A DNA stretch of 56,547 bases from Rozella allomycis CSF55 (GCA_000442015.1 KE561174.1:1-56547), one strand, 5' to 3'. Shown: positions 23,315 to 34,900, counted from the first letter of the stretch. A program made the numbers and translations. The notes: a model not told the origin generated them from the sequence alone.

Positions 23315-25786
23315 ATGTTTTGCTTTGCATGGCTCATCTTCTGGACTGATTTAATTCTAGGGTTTTCAACAGATTACAGTAACATTTATTAGTATTTTAC
23401 AATGGTTCATTTATTAAACAAGTTGGATCATTTCAGAACTCACAAATATCCCAAATTGGAGCAAGAACATTGTTGGAAAGTTCGCAGGATGGTCAAACAA
23501 TGATTATAAACCTCGGAGAAAAGTAATATAGTTTAAAATCGTTCATAGGGCATTTCAAGTTTACTTGAAGCCTTCCAATATTGTTTCTCCCGATTCCAAT
23601 ATTCGCAACTCAATTGATCATCTACAATTATTGCAGGGATCGGTTGTAGGGCATGAAAATGATTCTACAGTTAGTATGACTATAAATTCAAAGGACAATT
23701 CATTTCATGGGAGGATCGTTATTGGTGATGAAGTGTATCACATCGACACGGTAGAATTCAACTCTACAAGCCATATCGTAAGTTACCAACCAAAAGATGT
23801 TCCTCAAAATGATTTCGGAAGTTGTAATGCGGGTGAAAATGAAGTGTTTCAAGGAAGAGAGAGGATTGCTGATTTTGTTCCTCAGCCTGTGCCGAGATCA
23901 GTAAATATTGGAAAGAAATGTATGATGGCTACTGTTGCAGATTATTCGTTTTATCAAAAATGGGGTGAACATACAATTGATGTCATACTTTCTGTTATGA
24001 ATGATGTTGATGCAATATACAAAAGAGACATTGATGTTTCAATCGGCGTCAAGTATATTTATATTGCCCAGAATAACGATCCTGTTATTTCTGTTAATCA
24101 AACAGTTTTGTCTAATTATTTGGCTAGCGTTCGAACACTCGTTGAAAACAATCAACTTCCGGACTTTGACAAAAACGATTACTGTCTGGTTAATGTACTT
24201 TCACATACATCATTTCAGGGGCTATTAGGTTTAGCTAACGTAAGATATCACTGAATCAAATTATAGTTGGATACACTATGCACATTCGGACCTGGAGTTT
24301 CCATCTCTACAGATTCATTAAATAATTGGACAAACTTAAGATCTGTTTTTGTAACGACTGTGGCCCATGAAATCGGACATAATTTCGGTTCTAGACACGA
24401 CACGCAAAATACAGTAAATCCACCTGATTGCGACCCGACCTATAAATACATAATGTACCCAACAGCTCAAGCGCCATCCATTAATTCGCAGACTTTTTCT
24501 TCGTGTTCCATAAGTTCAATGCAATCTGCCGTTGAATCAACTGGGTCTTGCTTTGTCTTCAGCAATGAATCCTCTTCTCTGAATTGGGATAATTACACCA
24601 ACTTTTGGGACCAGTATCCAGAAGATCAATGCAGGGTAAAGCATTTAATGATTCTTAAAAGAATCTATTTGCACTTGGTAAACTACCAAAGCTATCGGAC
24701 AACGACTATTGGACAGACTGCTTAAAGACACAATCTCCTAGCGATGTTTGTAACCTTGTCTGCACTAAAAATTCACAGCAAAATATCCAATGTACAAAAT
24801 TTTTAAATTCAGATCCACTTTTATCATCTCAATATGTTCCGAAAAGAGATGGCACTCCTTGTGATCCCTTGGACAGGAACAAAGTGTGCATCCAAGGTTC
24901 CTGTGTTACCGATACGAGAACAAACCTGTGCGATCCAAATCTTCAATGCTGTGATTCCTTTGGTAATAAAATGAGTAATGGCATGATTTGCAACATTGTG
25001 CAAAACAAAACGATCGTTAAATCTTTGGGATGTAGATTGCCTTATGATACTTGTGATGGACAATCTCTATTATACTGTCCTCCAAGAACTGCTGTCCCGA
25101 AATCTTCCTGTTCATGTAATAGCAATGGAAACAACTGCAAGGGTATTTGCGGAGATGCTCAGTATTTGGGTTCCTGTTTGGANATGATACTTGTGATGGA
25201 CAATCTCTTTTATACTGTCCCCCAAGAACTGCTGTCCCGAAATCTTCTTGTTCATGTAATAGCAATGGAAATAACTGCAAGGGTATTTGCGGAGATGCTC
25301 AGTATTTGGGTTCCTGTTTGGATAAACAATCAAAATCTCTATTGGGTTACAATTCTACCTTTAATTCAACATATTCACCTTGTTCTTCAGTGTCTTGTCC
25401 TACTGGTACTGCCTGTATTTTGGTTACAGGCGATCCATATTGTGCCCCTATTCTTTCAAGTATTTTATCTTTCTTTACAATTATTAGCTTCATGCAAATA
25501 CAGGTGTAATAATGACAATTTAAATGGACCTGGCTACCCTTGTTCATGTATGCCCACTTGCACTTCAAATTCCAATTGCTGTTCGGATTATAGTGATCAA
25601 TGTGTTGCTCTACCCTCTGCTTTAAGTTTGGATGGAATCGAAGAAAGGATGTTGAGATTTTGGTCAAAATATCAAACTTATATTATTTATGGGGGCGCAG
25701 GAGTTGCTGTCATTGCCGTTGGTTTAATCGCTAGAAGCGTCATTAAATCACGAGCTCGCTCTAGAATGGAAAATAATAAAGTGTAA
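23315..25786 (+). CDS. ADAM-type (reprolysin) membrane metalloprotease
   Basis: Zinc protease predicted to cleave surface or secreted proteins, closest in style to ADAM10/17. Exons: 23315-23378, 23423-23522, 23549-24239, 24267-24635, 24662-25459, 25488-25786. The total is in frame (726 residues) once the duplicated contig ends at 25183 are collapsed. It has a signal peptide (MFCFAWLIFWTDLILGFS), a prodomain, and a catalytic domain with HEIGHNFGSRHD and a downstream Met-turn YIMYPTA. A Cys-rich disintegrin-like region (CCDSFGNKMSNGMIC) and further Cys-rich repeats follow. A transmembrane helix (GGAGVAVIAVGLIARSVI) and a short basic tail end the protein. The first intron is inferred at 44 nt, longer than the rest, so the exact 5' end is uncertain. 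Confidence 0.88.
25044..25322. other. Assembly join at N 25183 with duplicated 139-bp contig ends (in ADAM)
   Basis: 25044-25182 and 25184-25322 are the same length and differ at only a few positions. Collapsing them restores the ADAM frame, so this is an unmerged contig overlap and not a domain duplication. Confidence 0.85.
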
Positions 25787-25838
25787 AAGATTTTAATCTC
25801 CCATTGTATTTATTAGCAATTTTTTCATGTTTTATTGC

Positions 25839-26682
25839 CTAATCTAGGGAAAGTAGTGCGAGCAAAGCTATGGAAAGTAAAGCTAAAGCTATAGTATTTC
25901 TAGACGCCAAAGATGCACTGGTAGGTGTAGAAGTGCCTTTTCTAAATTAAAAGTAATCATGTACTTGAAGTTGTTTCTTCAGTTCGGGTGGAACTAGATG
26001 ACGTTGAAGTGCTGTTCTTGTCAGTAGCGGGACTACTTTTTATCGAAGAGGTTGGGCGATCATTAGTATGAGAATCTGTGGAAGTTATTGGAATATCTGG
26101 TTGAGTAGTCTCAATAGGGGATTCAGATGTCGCTGTTGTGGACTCCAACGATGTGTTTGTTTCTGGATCTCTGCTTCTGGTATTAGAGCGAGTATTTCGA
26201 TCTGGTGTAGACCTTGTTTGTCGATCATTGCTCCTAGAAGTTCTTGTGTTCTTATCATTGGATGATCTGGTTGGACTTGGGATATCAGATGTCCTTGATG
26301 GCGTTCTTCCTGTGCTGCTTTCTCTTCTATTATCAGGTCTTTGATTATTTTATTTCAATTTATACCTTGAAGTGATTAAATCGCGGTCAGGGGTTGTCTC
26401 TTCAGGTTCTGGTTTAAGTGTTATGGTGATAACTTGATCATCTTCATCATCATCATCATCCCATGTAGTTTCCCTTTCTCTGTTTCTTTGTGGTTCACTT
26501 TTGATCAGTGCAGCTGGCGCTTTAGGAAATTCTCTAGCTTTAGGCCTGGCTGTTGGTTTCCAATTTCGGCCCGGTGATTCAGGAACAGCAAGGGGCACCA
26601 AAATGGCTGGGTCAAATACAATACTTTGGAAAAGGAAACCGCTGTAAAAGCAAGCTAAGAATATCACAAAACTAACAACCAT
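25839..26682 (-). CDS. Ser/Thr/Arg-rich secreted GPI-anchored protein
   Basis: No family recognised. Exons (minus strand): 26366-26682, 25965-26338, 25839-25936, giving 262 residues. Introns are 27 and 28 nt. The start is the first in-frame ATG and gives a hydrophobic signal sequence (MVVSFVIFLACFYSGFLF). A Pro-rich segment, an acidic run (DDDDDEDD) and a long low-complexity Ser/Thr/Arg/Asn stretch follow. The last exon encodes a small-residue site (SASLASRN) and a hydrophobic tail ending LALLSLD, as in GPI-attachment signals. It is likely a heavily O-glycosylated surface protein. It is convergent with ADAM, 52 nt between stops. Confidence 0.75.
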
Positions 26683-26832
26683 GCATATCAATCCGAACCA
26701 TGCAATGATATTACAAATTGGCACAAATATATTTAGCTTTTGAAGTTTGTGAATATGACAACGACAACGACAACGCTACATAGTTGAAGACATTTGAAAC
26801 AAGAATGACATGTGACCCATGACGATTGCAGC

Positions 26833-28217
26833 ATGAAAATTGTTTTCTGCACATTTCTACTGGCTAGTGTTTTCGCTCACAAGAATGTATGGGAAGAATT
26901 TTTTGATTTCAAAGATAACTATTTGGTAGATAATAATTACTTTCCTCAAACCAAAGCTGTTTTAAAAGGGCCTGAGATTATGTATAAACCCGACAAAGAT
27001 ATCTTGAATGGGAATATATGGCATATTATATCAAGAAAAATATCTCTGGACGATTTTTTAAAGCTTCAAGTTGGAATACCTTGGTTTAGAAGCATGATGC
27101 CAACCTTACCTATTCATCATGATGACTTGATTGAATTTATTACATTCTGTTTAACATTTGACAAAAAGATTAAAAATAATAGACTGGGAATATGTCAAAA
27201 GCATCTGAATCATATTTTCAATAACCCCAATATTGTCAATATGATAGCAATGTCTCCAAAATTAATGATAGATTCTTTCCATGCTAGTTCACCTGTTTCA
27301 TTAAAATATTTGAGGAGAAAATTTAAAGTTTCCCATTTATCAGCTTGGATTATCGCGGGTATGAAAACATCACAAATTTATGATATACTTCACAAATTTC
27401 TGTCTTCCAATTTGTCAATAACAAACGATGTATTCGTTTTATGTTTATCGAGAGGTATTGATCTAAGTCTTCTACTTAAATTGTTTAAAAGTGATGTCTC
27501 TCAACGGGGAGTTGTCAAACACTTCTTGTTTGCGAAACTTCATAAATGGGGTTGGCATATGAATTTCGATTATATCACGCAGATGTTGATACCATTAATT
27601 GCCTTTTATAAACCACATAATTTTTTAGAATTTGAATCCCACTTTCTCAAATTATCGATAGGTATGGAAAGCCTTCATCAAAATCGTCATTTTTTCATGT
27701 CAATCTCATTATTGTTCGACAACGTCTCTATGTTTAAATTCATTAACAAACACTATACCAATAGATCTTTAACGATAGATTTAATACATTATAGACAATT
27801 TCTTTTAAAGCCTTCAACTGTTCATNATGTTATAAACCGCATAATGTTTTAGAATTTGAATCTCACTTTCTCAAATTATCGATAGGTATGGAAAGCCTTC
27901 ATCTAAATCGTCATTTTTTCATGTCAATCTCATTAATGTTCGACAACGTCGCCATGTTTAAATTCATTGACAAACACTATACCAAGAGATTTTTAAAGAT
28001 AGACTTAATACATTATAGACAATTTCTTTTAAAGCCTTCCACTGTGCATCACTTTTTAAATTCTGCAGCCGAATCATCGTTCAGTATCTATATTCATGAA
28101 ATTAATCGGCATCGCACTTCCAAAAACTTTAATATTACAAAGAAAACCAAAAATGTTATAATGACAAGGCGATCAACGGTTAGGCATCAGAAAATAAAGG
28201 CGATATTGAATTTGTGA
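26833..28217 (+). CDS. Secreted protein of unknown family, intronless, with an assembly break
   Basis: Starts at the ATG giving a clean signal peptide (MKIVFCTFLLASVFA, then HKN). The body is about 380 residues, rich in His, Phe, Leu and Lys, and predicted largely helical with no domain I recognise. An N at 27826 interrupts it. Sequence on both sides overlaps (about 27604-27825 versus 27828-28050) with scattered differences, so the gene is probably intact in each allele. The segment MESLHxNRHFFMSISL occurs once in each copy. A secreted protein of this kind in a probable parasite is a candidate effector, which is inference only. Its stop is 22 nt from the convergent CYRI stop. Confidence 0.7.
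27604..28050. other. Assembly join at N 27826 with near-duplicate contig ends
   Basis: About 220 bp on each side of the N are near-copies with multiple substitutions, two of them changing amino acids (for example LLFDNVS versus LMFDNVA). Best read as two haplotypes joined end to end. Confidence 0.75.
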
Positions 28218-29154
28218 TTTTATTACATTACTATACAATTTATTCAAACATCTGCTTAATGTTTTTAGGAGTGGAATCATCATTTAGATGCTTTGTGCTA
28301 TACTTTAGCGCGTTAATTAAAGCGTTAGAATGGTTTCCACCTTCGTTTTCTATAATTTTTAATACATTTTTAATCTTTTAATTTGATGAACATATGTTAC
28401 TGATATAGGCGAGCTTTTTGCAAAGACACCGTCTGAATGAAAATTATCGTACAACACAATGCAACAAACCATTACATGCAAACACAATATCACTTGGTCC
28501 TCAATGACAATTCTTTAAATGCCAATGAATATAGGTACCTTTTCTTTGATATATTGTTTAAGCAAATTGAAGACATTAGTGACAAACAGTACGTAACACT
28601 TGAACTCACTATATGATCCTTTTAAAAGAATATCTTATAGANTATTTCAAAGAAAACCAAAAATGTTATAATGACAAAGCGGTCAACGGACAGGCATCAG
28701 AAAATAAAGGCGATATTGAATTTGTAATTTTATTACATTATTATACAATTTATTCAAACATCTGCTTAATGTTTTTAGGAGTGGAATCATCATTTAGATG
28801 CTTTGTGCTATACTTTAGCGCGTTAATTAAAGCGTTAGAATGGTTTCCACCTTCGTTTTCTATGATTTTTAGTACATTTTTAATCTTTTAATTTGATGAA
28901 CATATGTTACTGATATAGGTGAGCTTTTTGCAAAGACACCGTCTGAATGAAAATTATCATACAACACAATGCAACAAACCATTACATGCAAACACAGTAT
29001 CACTTGATCCTCAATGACAATTCTTTAAATATCAATGAATAAAGGTACCTTTTCTTTGATATATTGTTTAGGCAAATTGAAGACATTAGTGACAAACAGT
29101 CCGTAACACTTGAACTCACTATATGATCCTTTTAAAAGAATATCTTATAGATAC
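28127..29154. other. Assembly join at N 28642 with about 510-bp near-duplicate ends
   Basis: 28127-28641 repeats as 28643-29154 with about 20 differences by eye. The first copy is a truncated duplicate of the 3' half of the CYRI gene (its stop is at 28240). The second belongs to the full gene. The interval 28218-28749 therefore holds no separate gene. Confidence 0.85.
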
Positions 29155-29883
29155 TTTGGTAAAATACAGAGAGAATGCACTAATAGTTGCTTGCAACATC
29201 GGAGTAGGATATGCATAAAAAAGTGACATCTTGTCAGCCAATTCACCTTTAACAATAGCCGAAGACATGTTCTCATGTAAATGATTGAATGAAAAATACC
29301 ATGTCTCCTGAATTTGACCTAAGCTTCGATAAAGTTCGCCGATAATACGAAAAGTCATTTTGAATGTTTGGGTTGCTCATCTATGTAAAATGAGCTATTG
29401 ATATCATACTTTGAAAGAGTCGAAAATCATAACGAAATGTAGAACCTTAGCCATTGTGGCGGATAGCGCTTTGTTCGTTTCCAAATTCTTCAAGGGCTCG
29501 CCAGCCCCTAAGTGTTTCATTAGCATTAAGAGAACTTCGTGAATCACGATGGAAAACTCGTATGCTTGCTTTAAGGTGAGGACGCTGGGTAAGAGGCTCT
29601 CCCATGCCTTCTTTTCATTGTCTTTTGTGGGTGAAGATATGGCCTAATTATTTTTCCAAAGGTTTTATTACTGATCGGATCTCTTCACTGCATCCTTTGT
29701 ATGATTTTATTAAATCAATGATAGAATCTGACTGTTTTAACATGGCGTTGACCTTCTTATGCAATTCTCTCTCATCGTCATTCGGTTGTACTTTTAATCA
29801 AAGAAATTCTAATTACTCTCTAAATCCAGTATAACATGCTGCGTCGGATCATTTTGGGTTCTTGTAGATAGAATTAATCCCAT
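28750..29883 (-). CDS. CYRI (FAM49) Rac1-binding actin regulator
   Basis: CYFIP-related Rac1 interactor, a negative regulator of the SCAR/WAVE-Arp2/3 actin pathway. Exons (minus strand): 29817-29883, 29672-29790, 29410-29643, 29300-29380, 29155-29271, 29049-29128, 28911-29022, 28750-28884, giving 314 residues (human about 324). All seven introns are 26-29 nt. The protein starts MGLILST, keeping the N-terminal Gly available for myristoylation. It has NPNIQNDFSYYRRTLSKLR with the double Arg of the Rac-binding face, ADKMSLFYAYPTPML, and the C-terminal motif ALKYSTKHLNDDSTPKNIKQM. No single long open frame reveals it because the exons are short. It implies a WAVE-dependent actin or amoeboid phase. 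Confidence 0.93.
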
Positions 29884-29972
29884 AACAAAGACGATTGGTA
29901 AACAAACACATTACCCAGTACAATGAGTTCTATTAGTTTGACACAGCTGTGAATTAATTATAAGTATATTTA

Positions 29973-30863
29973 TTAAAGATAATAGGCCACGAGAAAAGAT
30001 ATCAAGAACGATATGAAATAGGCGGGCGCTGCAGAGTTGCTGTCTGATGAAATACCTCCACCATTACCCCCGTTTGAGGTTCGTGAGTTTGGAGATATCT
30101 TTGATATTGGATTATTTGTAGCAGGTGGAAGACATGTATTAGTGCCATTTGAGTTTGCCACTATCTTGAATAGCTGCGAGTTTCCTCCGAATTGTTCAGT
30201 ATAACCAGGTTGACTTGATGGAGGATTATATTGCGTAAAAATGCTGACCAAATATATTTTGCTATCTGAAGGAGTAACTGTGCTAGGAACTTGGAACGTT
30301 ATGCCTTGGACTTTCGCCTCTACTGATCTTGTAACAGTGTAAACAGCTGAATTTCCTCCATTTTGGTAGATATGCACCGCCAAATTCGCTGGCATTTGGG
30401 GTACTCTTGGATAGTCCCACGATATCGTGACGTTTCTACATACTTCCCAGGTTGTATCAGGAGTTGGACTGAGTATTTTAAACTGCTTCAATGGTTCACT
30501 TCCTGTATTAGTTATAATAAAGTATTCGCTGTAGGTAGAAAATGCAGCTTCCGTCTTTCCAGCAACAGAGCCCCAAATGTAAAGACGATAAAATGATGAT
30601 GTTTCCAAATTAGTTGGCACAGTCATCTCATAAGAGTTTAATGATGTACTTATTGATCGAACGACAGAAACCGGAACGTTCATTAAATTATCACGATTAA
30701 TAAGGTCAATATTGAGTTGGGAGGTGACTTCACCAGTGGTTTCCCATTGAATCAATATAGTAGATCCTGTAGTATAGTTTCCACCGATTGGATTAGTGAC
30801 TGTTATGTTTCCAAAGGAAAATACCTTTGATAATAGCAAGAAAAAGCAAATGAGCCAGACCAT
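29973..30863 (-). CDS. Kre9/Knh1-like Ser-Thr-rich GPI-anchored protein
   Basis: A 296-residue intronless protein with signal peptide MVWLICFFLLLSKVFS. Two beta-sandwich repeats of the fungal Kre9/Knh1-N type follow. The first has VTNPIGGNYTTGSTILIQWETTG and the second ILSPTPDTTWEVCRNVTISWDYP. A low-complexity Gly/Asn/Ser segment leads to a hydrophobic C-terminal tail (YFISFLISFLVAYYL), typical of GPI attachment. Members of the family are surface proteins, some needed for cell-wall beta-1,6-glucan. It probably sits on the plasma membrane or spore wall. The exact role is unknown. Confidence 0.8.
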   Translation of the reverse strand: MVWLICFFLLLSKVFSFGNITVTNPIGGNYTTGSTILIQWETTGEVTSQLNIDLINRDNLMNVPVSVVRSISTSLNSYEMTVPTNLETSSFYRLYIWGSVAGKTEAAFSTYSEYFIITNTGSEPLKQFKILSPTPDTTWEVCRNVTISWDYPRVPQMPANLAVHIYQNGGNSAVYTVTRSVEAKVQGITFQVPSTVTPSDSKIYLVSIFTQYNPPSSQPGYTEQFGGNSQLFKIVANSNGTNTCLPPATNNPISKISPNSRTSNGGNGGGISSDSNSAAPAYFISFLISFLVAYYL

Positions 30864-30955
30864 TTGAGATTCGGAAATTAGCGGAGTTTTGAATTAATAG
30901 GCATAAGGCAATAATATAAAATTAAACGCTATTTTCAAATTTTATTTTAACAATT

Positions 30956-32476
30956 TTATTTTAATTTATTTAATTCGTGCATTAATGTTTCGATATCTGG
31001 AGAGTTGTCATCGTCAAAAGAGTAAGGTGGAGGGTTACCTTTGAGATCTGGCTCTACCTTTACTGAAATGTTAAACATGTCCTTTGGAGAATGAAAAGGC
31101 TTTGTAAGGATAAAGTACTGTAGTGAATCGTCATGTTGAAAAGGATATTGACTGCCTTTAAAGTACATAAACAAATCCATGGCTTCTTGTCTTTGCTCTA
31201 ATTAAAAAGTGAAATAAAATTATGATACCCGGTTTTTCTAATTCAGAAAAGTCATGAAGAAACATGCCAAGGAAAGGAATCGCAGGACTAGGCCTTCTTT
31301 TTAACAACCCTCTCAAATAACCAAAATTGTTTTCCTCAGATACACTAAAAAATCATCATTCAGTGGTTTACAGTTTACTCAATGCCTCAAGAGCAGAGCA
31401 TGAACTTTTTGAAACTCTTGCCCACGTTGAATTTAATCTGTTGATGGGCAAATCCAAAAGCGAGGTTACCACACATTTAAGCATATTGAACGAGCATAAC
31501 TCTGAAAGATGTTGACAAACATTAACAAAAAATTGAATGACATTGGCTCTTTTTCCTGGGTCATCTTGAGTTAAAATGGATAATTGAACAAAACTAATCA
31601 TGTAGTTGAAAAAGTCAATATTTTGTGAAATATTTGGTGAAAGATTCATTCTATTCATTTTAGTCCAATTAGAGTCTTTGAACTCATGTTCCTGGACTCT
31701 TCTTAATATTTCAATATCAATTAAGGTGATTTGTTTTGCTAATAACTTTGGATCCAAATCAATAATCTTTTTCTCAGTAATATTGGCAACTTTTGTTTGA
31801 ATAGCTCCCCTTTTAACTTTTAAGATTTCATAAGTTTCGAGGCAATTTCTTAATTTAGGCAAAAATGATGTTTTCTGGTTTTTATTTTTTGATTCAAGCT
31901 GAATAAATTCTATTTCATTCTCAAGTTTCATGATGTCCATATTTATTTTATTCAATTCTACATATAATTTGGGAGCAGGTATGGTGGGACGATCGTATCA
32001 ATTATAGTATAGCTATTTTCTTCAAAATCGCGTACAGTTTCAAGATNTTTTCATGACCTCCATATTGATTTTATTCAATTCTACATATATTTTGGGAGCA
32101 GGTATTTGTGGGACTATCGTATCAATTATAGTATAACTATTTTCTTCAAAATCAAGAGCAGTTTCAAGCTTAGATTTATCATCTTTTACGTTCACCACAG
32201 CGTTTTCATTTGAATGGGTATTTGATAAAACACTTTCGTTGATGTGGACAATAACATCTTCGCATTTCGCACTGCAAAGCCTAATCATACCCCACAAACT
32301 CTTTAATGAATCTTAGTTATGAATTAAGTGATTAGTAGACCTTTGTCGCTTTCATAAGTTTTGAGGCAGTTGAACAGTTTTTGACAAGCTTCATGGTAGC
32401 CTTCATACGCATTTAAATATTTGCCTTGTTTATGATATTCCAAAGCGCTCTCCAAAATGGCGTCAATTTCTTGCAT
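30956..32476 (-). CDS. RasGEF (CDC25-homology) exchange factor
   Basis: Guanine-nucleotide exchange factor for a Ras-family GTPase. Exons (minus strand): 32341-32476, 31372-32311 (containing the join at 32047), 31229-31344, 30956-31197. Introns are 29, 27 and 31 nt. The N-terminal 80 residues (ALEYHKQGKYLNAYEGYHEA...) look like a helical MIT/TPR-type hairpin. The catalytic CDC25 domain has AKQITLIDIEILRRVQ..., an equivalent of the SCR2 region FFNYMISFVQLSILTQDD with KRANVIQFF, and RLNSTWARVSK, then LLKRRPSPAIPFLGMFLHD. No separate REM domain is obvious, which is unusual. The overlap at the N differs by a one-base indel that breaks one copy's frame. Confidence 0.85.
31926..32170. other. Assembly join at N 32047 with about 120-bp near-duplicate ends (in RasGEF)
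   Basis: Sequence before the N (from about 31926) repeats after it, with several substitutions and a one-base indel. The downstream copy keeps the RasGEF frame open and the other does not, as expected of a low-quality contig end. Confidence 0.8.
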
Positions 32477-32549
32477 TCCAATATATTTGTCAACTTGTCA
32501 AAGGCTGAGCTGTCGAAACGATGAAAAATTTAAATACATCGAAATAAAT

Positions 32550-33949
32550 TTATTGCGCATTAAAATATGGTAACTTTTTCACTTGTGATATTGTTGGTCT
32601 CTTCCGATAATCTGTAGTGAGAATTGATGAAATTAATTCTTTCAATGAGCTGTTTTGAAAAGATTCAGGAAATGGCTTATACTTGCCGCTTATTATTGAC
32701 AATTGCAGTCTTGGAGGGAAAGAGTCAGAAAAGGGAAGATTACCTGTGGCCAAAGCATAAAATACAACTCCTAACGACCAAACATCAGACGCTTTAAGTC
32801 TGTCAAACACATTTCCATCTATTGAAAGTCTGTGCGAAGAAAGAGATACCTCTTCAGGGGGACTGTAGGCCAAGGAGCCAGATGCTAAACATATTTTCTC
32901 AGAAGAGCAAAGGGCAAGGGATTCTGAAAGACCAAAATCACATAGCCAAATATGATAGTCAAAGTCTACAAGAATATTCTCTAATTTAATATCACGATGC
33001 GCTACATTTGCGTCTTCGTGCAAGTACAAAATTGCATCAGTAAGTTGATATATGACATCTTTAAGTACATTATCATCCGAAAGAGCACCATTTTTCATTA
33101 AAAATTGAAGAAAATTGCCTTTAGCAGCAGCCGGACTTACTGCGATTTTTGTTTCCTCTGTGACAAGAATTTCTATCAGAGGCAAAATGTTTGGGTGATC
33201 CAATGTCTTCCATATGTTAATTTCTTTTTCAAAAATATTCATAGAGGTCTCGTCCGCTTTTTGAACGACCTTTAATGCCACTTTTACTGACATATTTGAG
33301 TCCTTATCATCTGCCGGTAGTTGTGTGAATGCTTCTCGTACTTCTGAGAAAGCGCCAGTTCCTATTACCTCACCGATAACGTAGCCTTCAACTATTTCTC
33401 CTTTCTGGAATGAGAACGAAGTATTTTTCATTTCTGCCATTCCCGATAAAAATTCAACTGCGGGACTTTGAGGACAAGAAGAGTAAGAAATTGAAGAGTT
33501 TACAGATTTTGAACGATGATGATAACGGGATTTCCGATCCCCAAATTCATGAGCTTTAATGCTATTTTTCCTTAACCTGTTCGTTATGAAGTCTCTATTT
33601 TGAAACGTATAATTAGTTGTGCCGCCATCAATAAATTCATTTTTTATGGTGTTTCTGGTGGGTTGAAGCATTATACCTAATGCAGATGTTCTGACAGGTA
33701 ATTTTCCTTGAGTATTGATTTTTTCCAAGGAAAGAGGTCTTGCTAAAAACAAAGATTCTTCGTTATTTCGTAATTCGAAGTCTAAAAATAATTTTTCTAC
33801 ATTTTACTGTCTTCCCTCCTAGCATATTGTGTAGATTCAGATTCCTCCTTGTGAGGTACGTCTGACTGATTCAATTGAAGTTGATCAAAAGTTTTACTGA
33901 TTGTTTGTGTTTGAATTTCGTCATTTGATATCCTCGATTCATCATTCAT
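32550..33949 (-). CDS. Serine/threonine protein kinase
   Basis: Exons (minus strand): 33808-33949 and 32550-33781 with a 26-nt intron, giving 457 residues. A Ser-rich N-terminal region of about 180 residues precedes the kinase domain. Catalytic features: glycine loop IGTGAFSEVREAF, VAIK-type lysine in VALKVVQ, catalytic loop HRDIKLEN, CDFG, and SPPE in place of APE. Subdomain IX reads DVWSLGVVFYALATGNLPF. All catalytic residues are present, so it should be active. Organisation is like CAMK/AMPK-related fungal kinases, but the subfamily cannot be fixed by eye. The upstream ATG at 33949 is preferred because the frame further 5' has no ATG. Confidence 0.9.
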
Positions 33950-34248
33950 GATATAGTTTCTAAGGTAAACAAATGTTGAAAATTCGCAAAAGGTTACACG
34001 GCATTTCAAAAAACTGCTGAGATTCTGAATAAAGAAATTGCGAGACAATTTTGTATTATATCTTTGGCATTGTGCCTTTCTGGCCAAACCGCAATTGATA
34101 TTGTTGTCTGTTTCTTCTTTCGCCAAATTTTGAGTTGCTGAGTTGTTGTCTTTTTTCGATTAAAATTTAATTAATTAATATTAACAACAGGCTTTCCCAG
34201 ATAAAAAAGAATTTATCAGATTCTTACTATAGTGACCCTTGTAAATTT
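33950..34248. other. Intergenic spacer between kinase and ATP synthase g-like gene
   Basis: About 300 nt between divergent starts. The minus-strand frame stays open to 34126 without an in-frame ATG and is not called as coding. No repeat or RNA gene is seen. Confidence 0.5.
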
Positions 34249-34847
34249 ATGTTTCGATTTTATCCCCTCACCTATCGCAACCTTGCGAAACCCCACATAA
34301 TTGATAAGATTAGAGTTCAATCAAGATGCTTTTCTCAATCGCGTGAGACTGCAAATGAACTGTTCAAGTTCACGAATAAAGTGGTTCACGAGAAGGCTCC
34401 ACCATCTTTAAGGACATGTAATCAATATTAGTAATAATTATAGTGTATGGTAGAACCAAAGATATTACCATGTGGACGGTGAACCACTGTATCGCCTACG
34501 GCACATTGTTTCGCAGAGTAATGCGAGAATTTCAATTCAGATTACCTACAAGCGAGGATTTCGACCCGGCATTTCGTGGTTACTTCAATGGTCTAAGATC
34601 CTTTGTTTCCAAAGGTCCTTTTGAGTATACATGGGAAGAGTTGATATATTGGGCCAGAATCGCAGCTCACATAGGCGCGTTTTATTACATGTCAAAGTTA
34701 TTGGCTATGGCTGTTTCATTTCTTGTGATTCGTGAATTCCGTTTATATGAATACAGAAAAATAAAGCGTGAAAGATTGAAAGCGTTATCATCAGGACAGG
34801 CAAAAGTTGAAGACGGGGATATTGTTCCAGTTAATAATAAACATTAA
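34249..34847 (+). CDS. Mitochondrial protein, probable F1Fo ATP synthase subunit g
   Basis: Exons 34249-34417 and 34444-34847 with a 26-nt intron, giving 190 residues. The N-terminus (MFRFYPLTYRNLAKPH..., with basic and hydroxylated residues) looks like a mitochondrial presequence. The middle (NKVVHEKAPPSLRTLYGRT) and the C-terminal membrane helix with WARIAAHIGAFYYMSKLL recall subunit g. That protein sits at the dimer interface of Fo and shapes cristae. The protein is longer than yeast Atp20, and the match is by pattern, so another small inner-membrane protein is possible. Confidence 0.45.
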
Positions 34848-34900
34848 CGTTCCTCAAGTCTAAACCCAAATTTATTTCCAAATTTTCAAATTTCGTGTTC

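Noticed and set aside
25848-25875. TGCGAGCAAAGC resembling the 35-bp repeat
   Set aside because: It is part of the coding sequence for the hydrophobic GPI tail on the minus strand, and the match is short.
26755-26775. ACAACG trinucleotide-type repeat before the orphan secreted gene
   Set aside because: Only three or so units in an intergenic spacer, with no further structure.
28127-29154. Tandem duplication of the CYRI 3' half
   Set aside because: The N at the junction and truncated first copy fit unmerged allelic contig ends.
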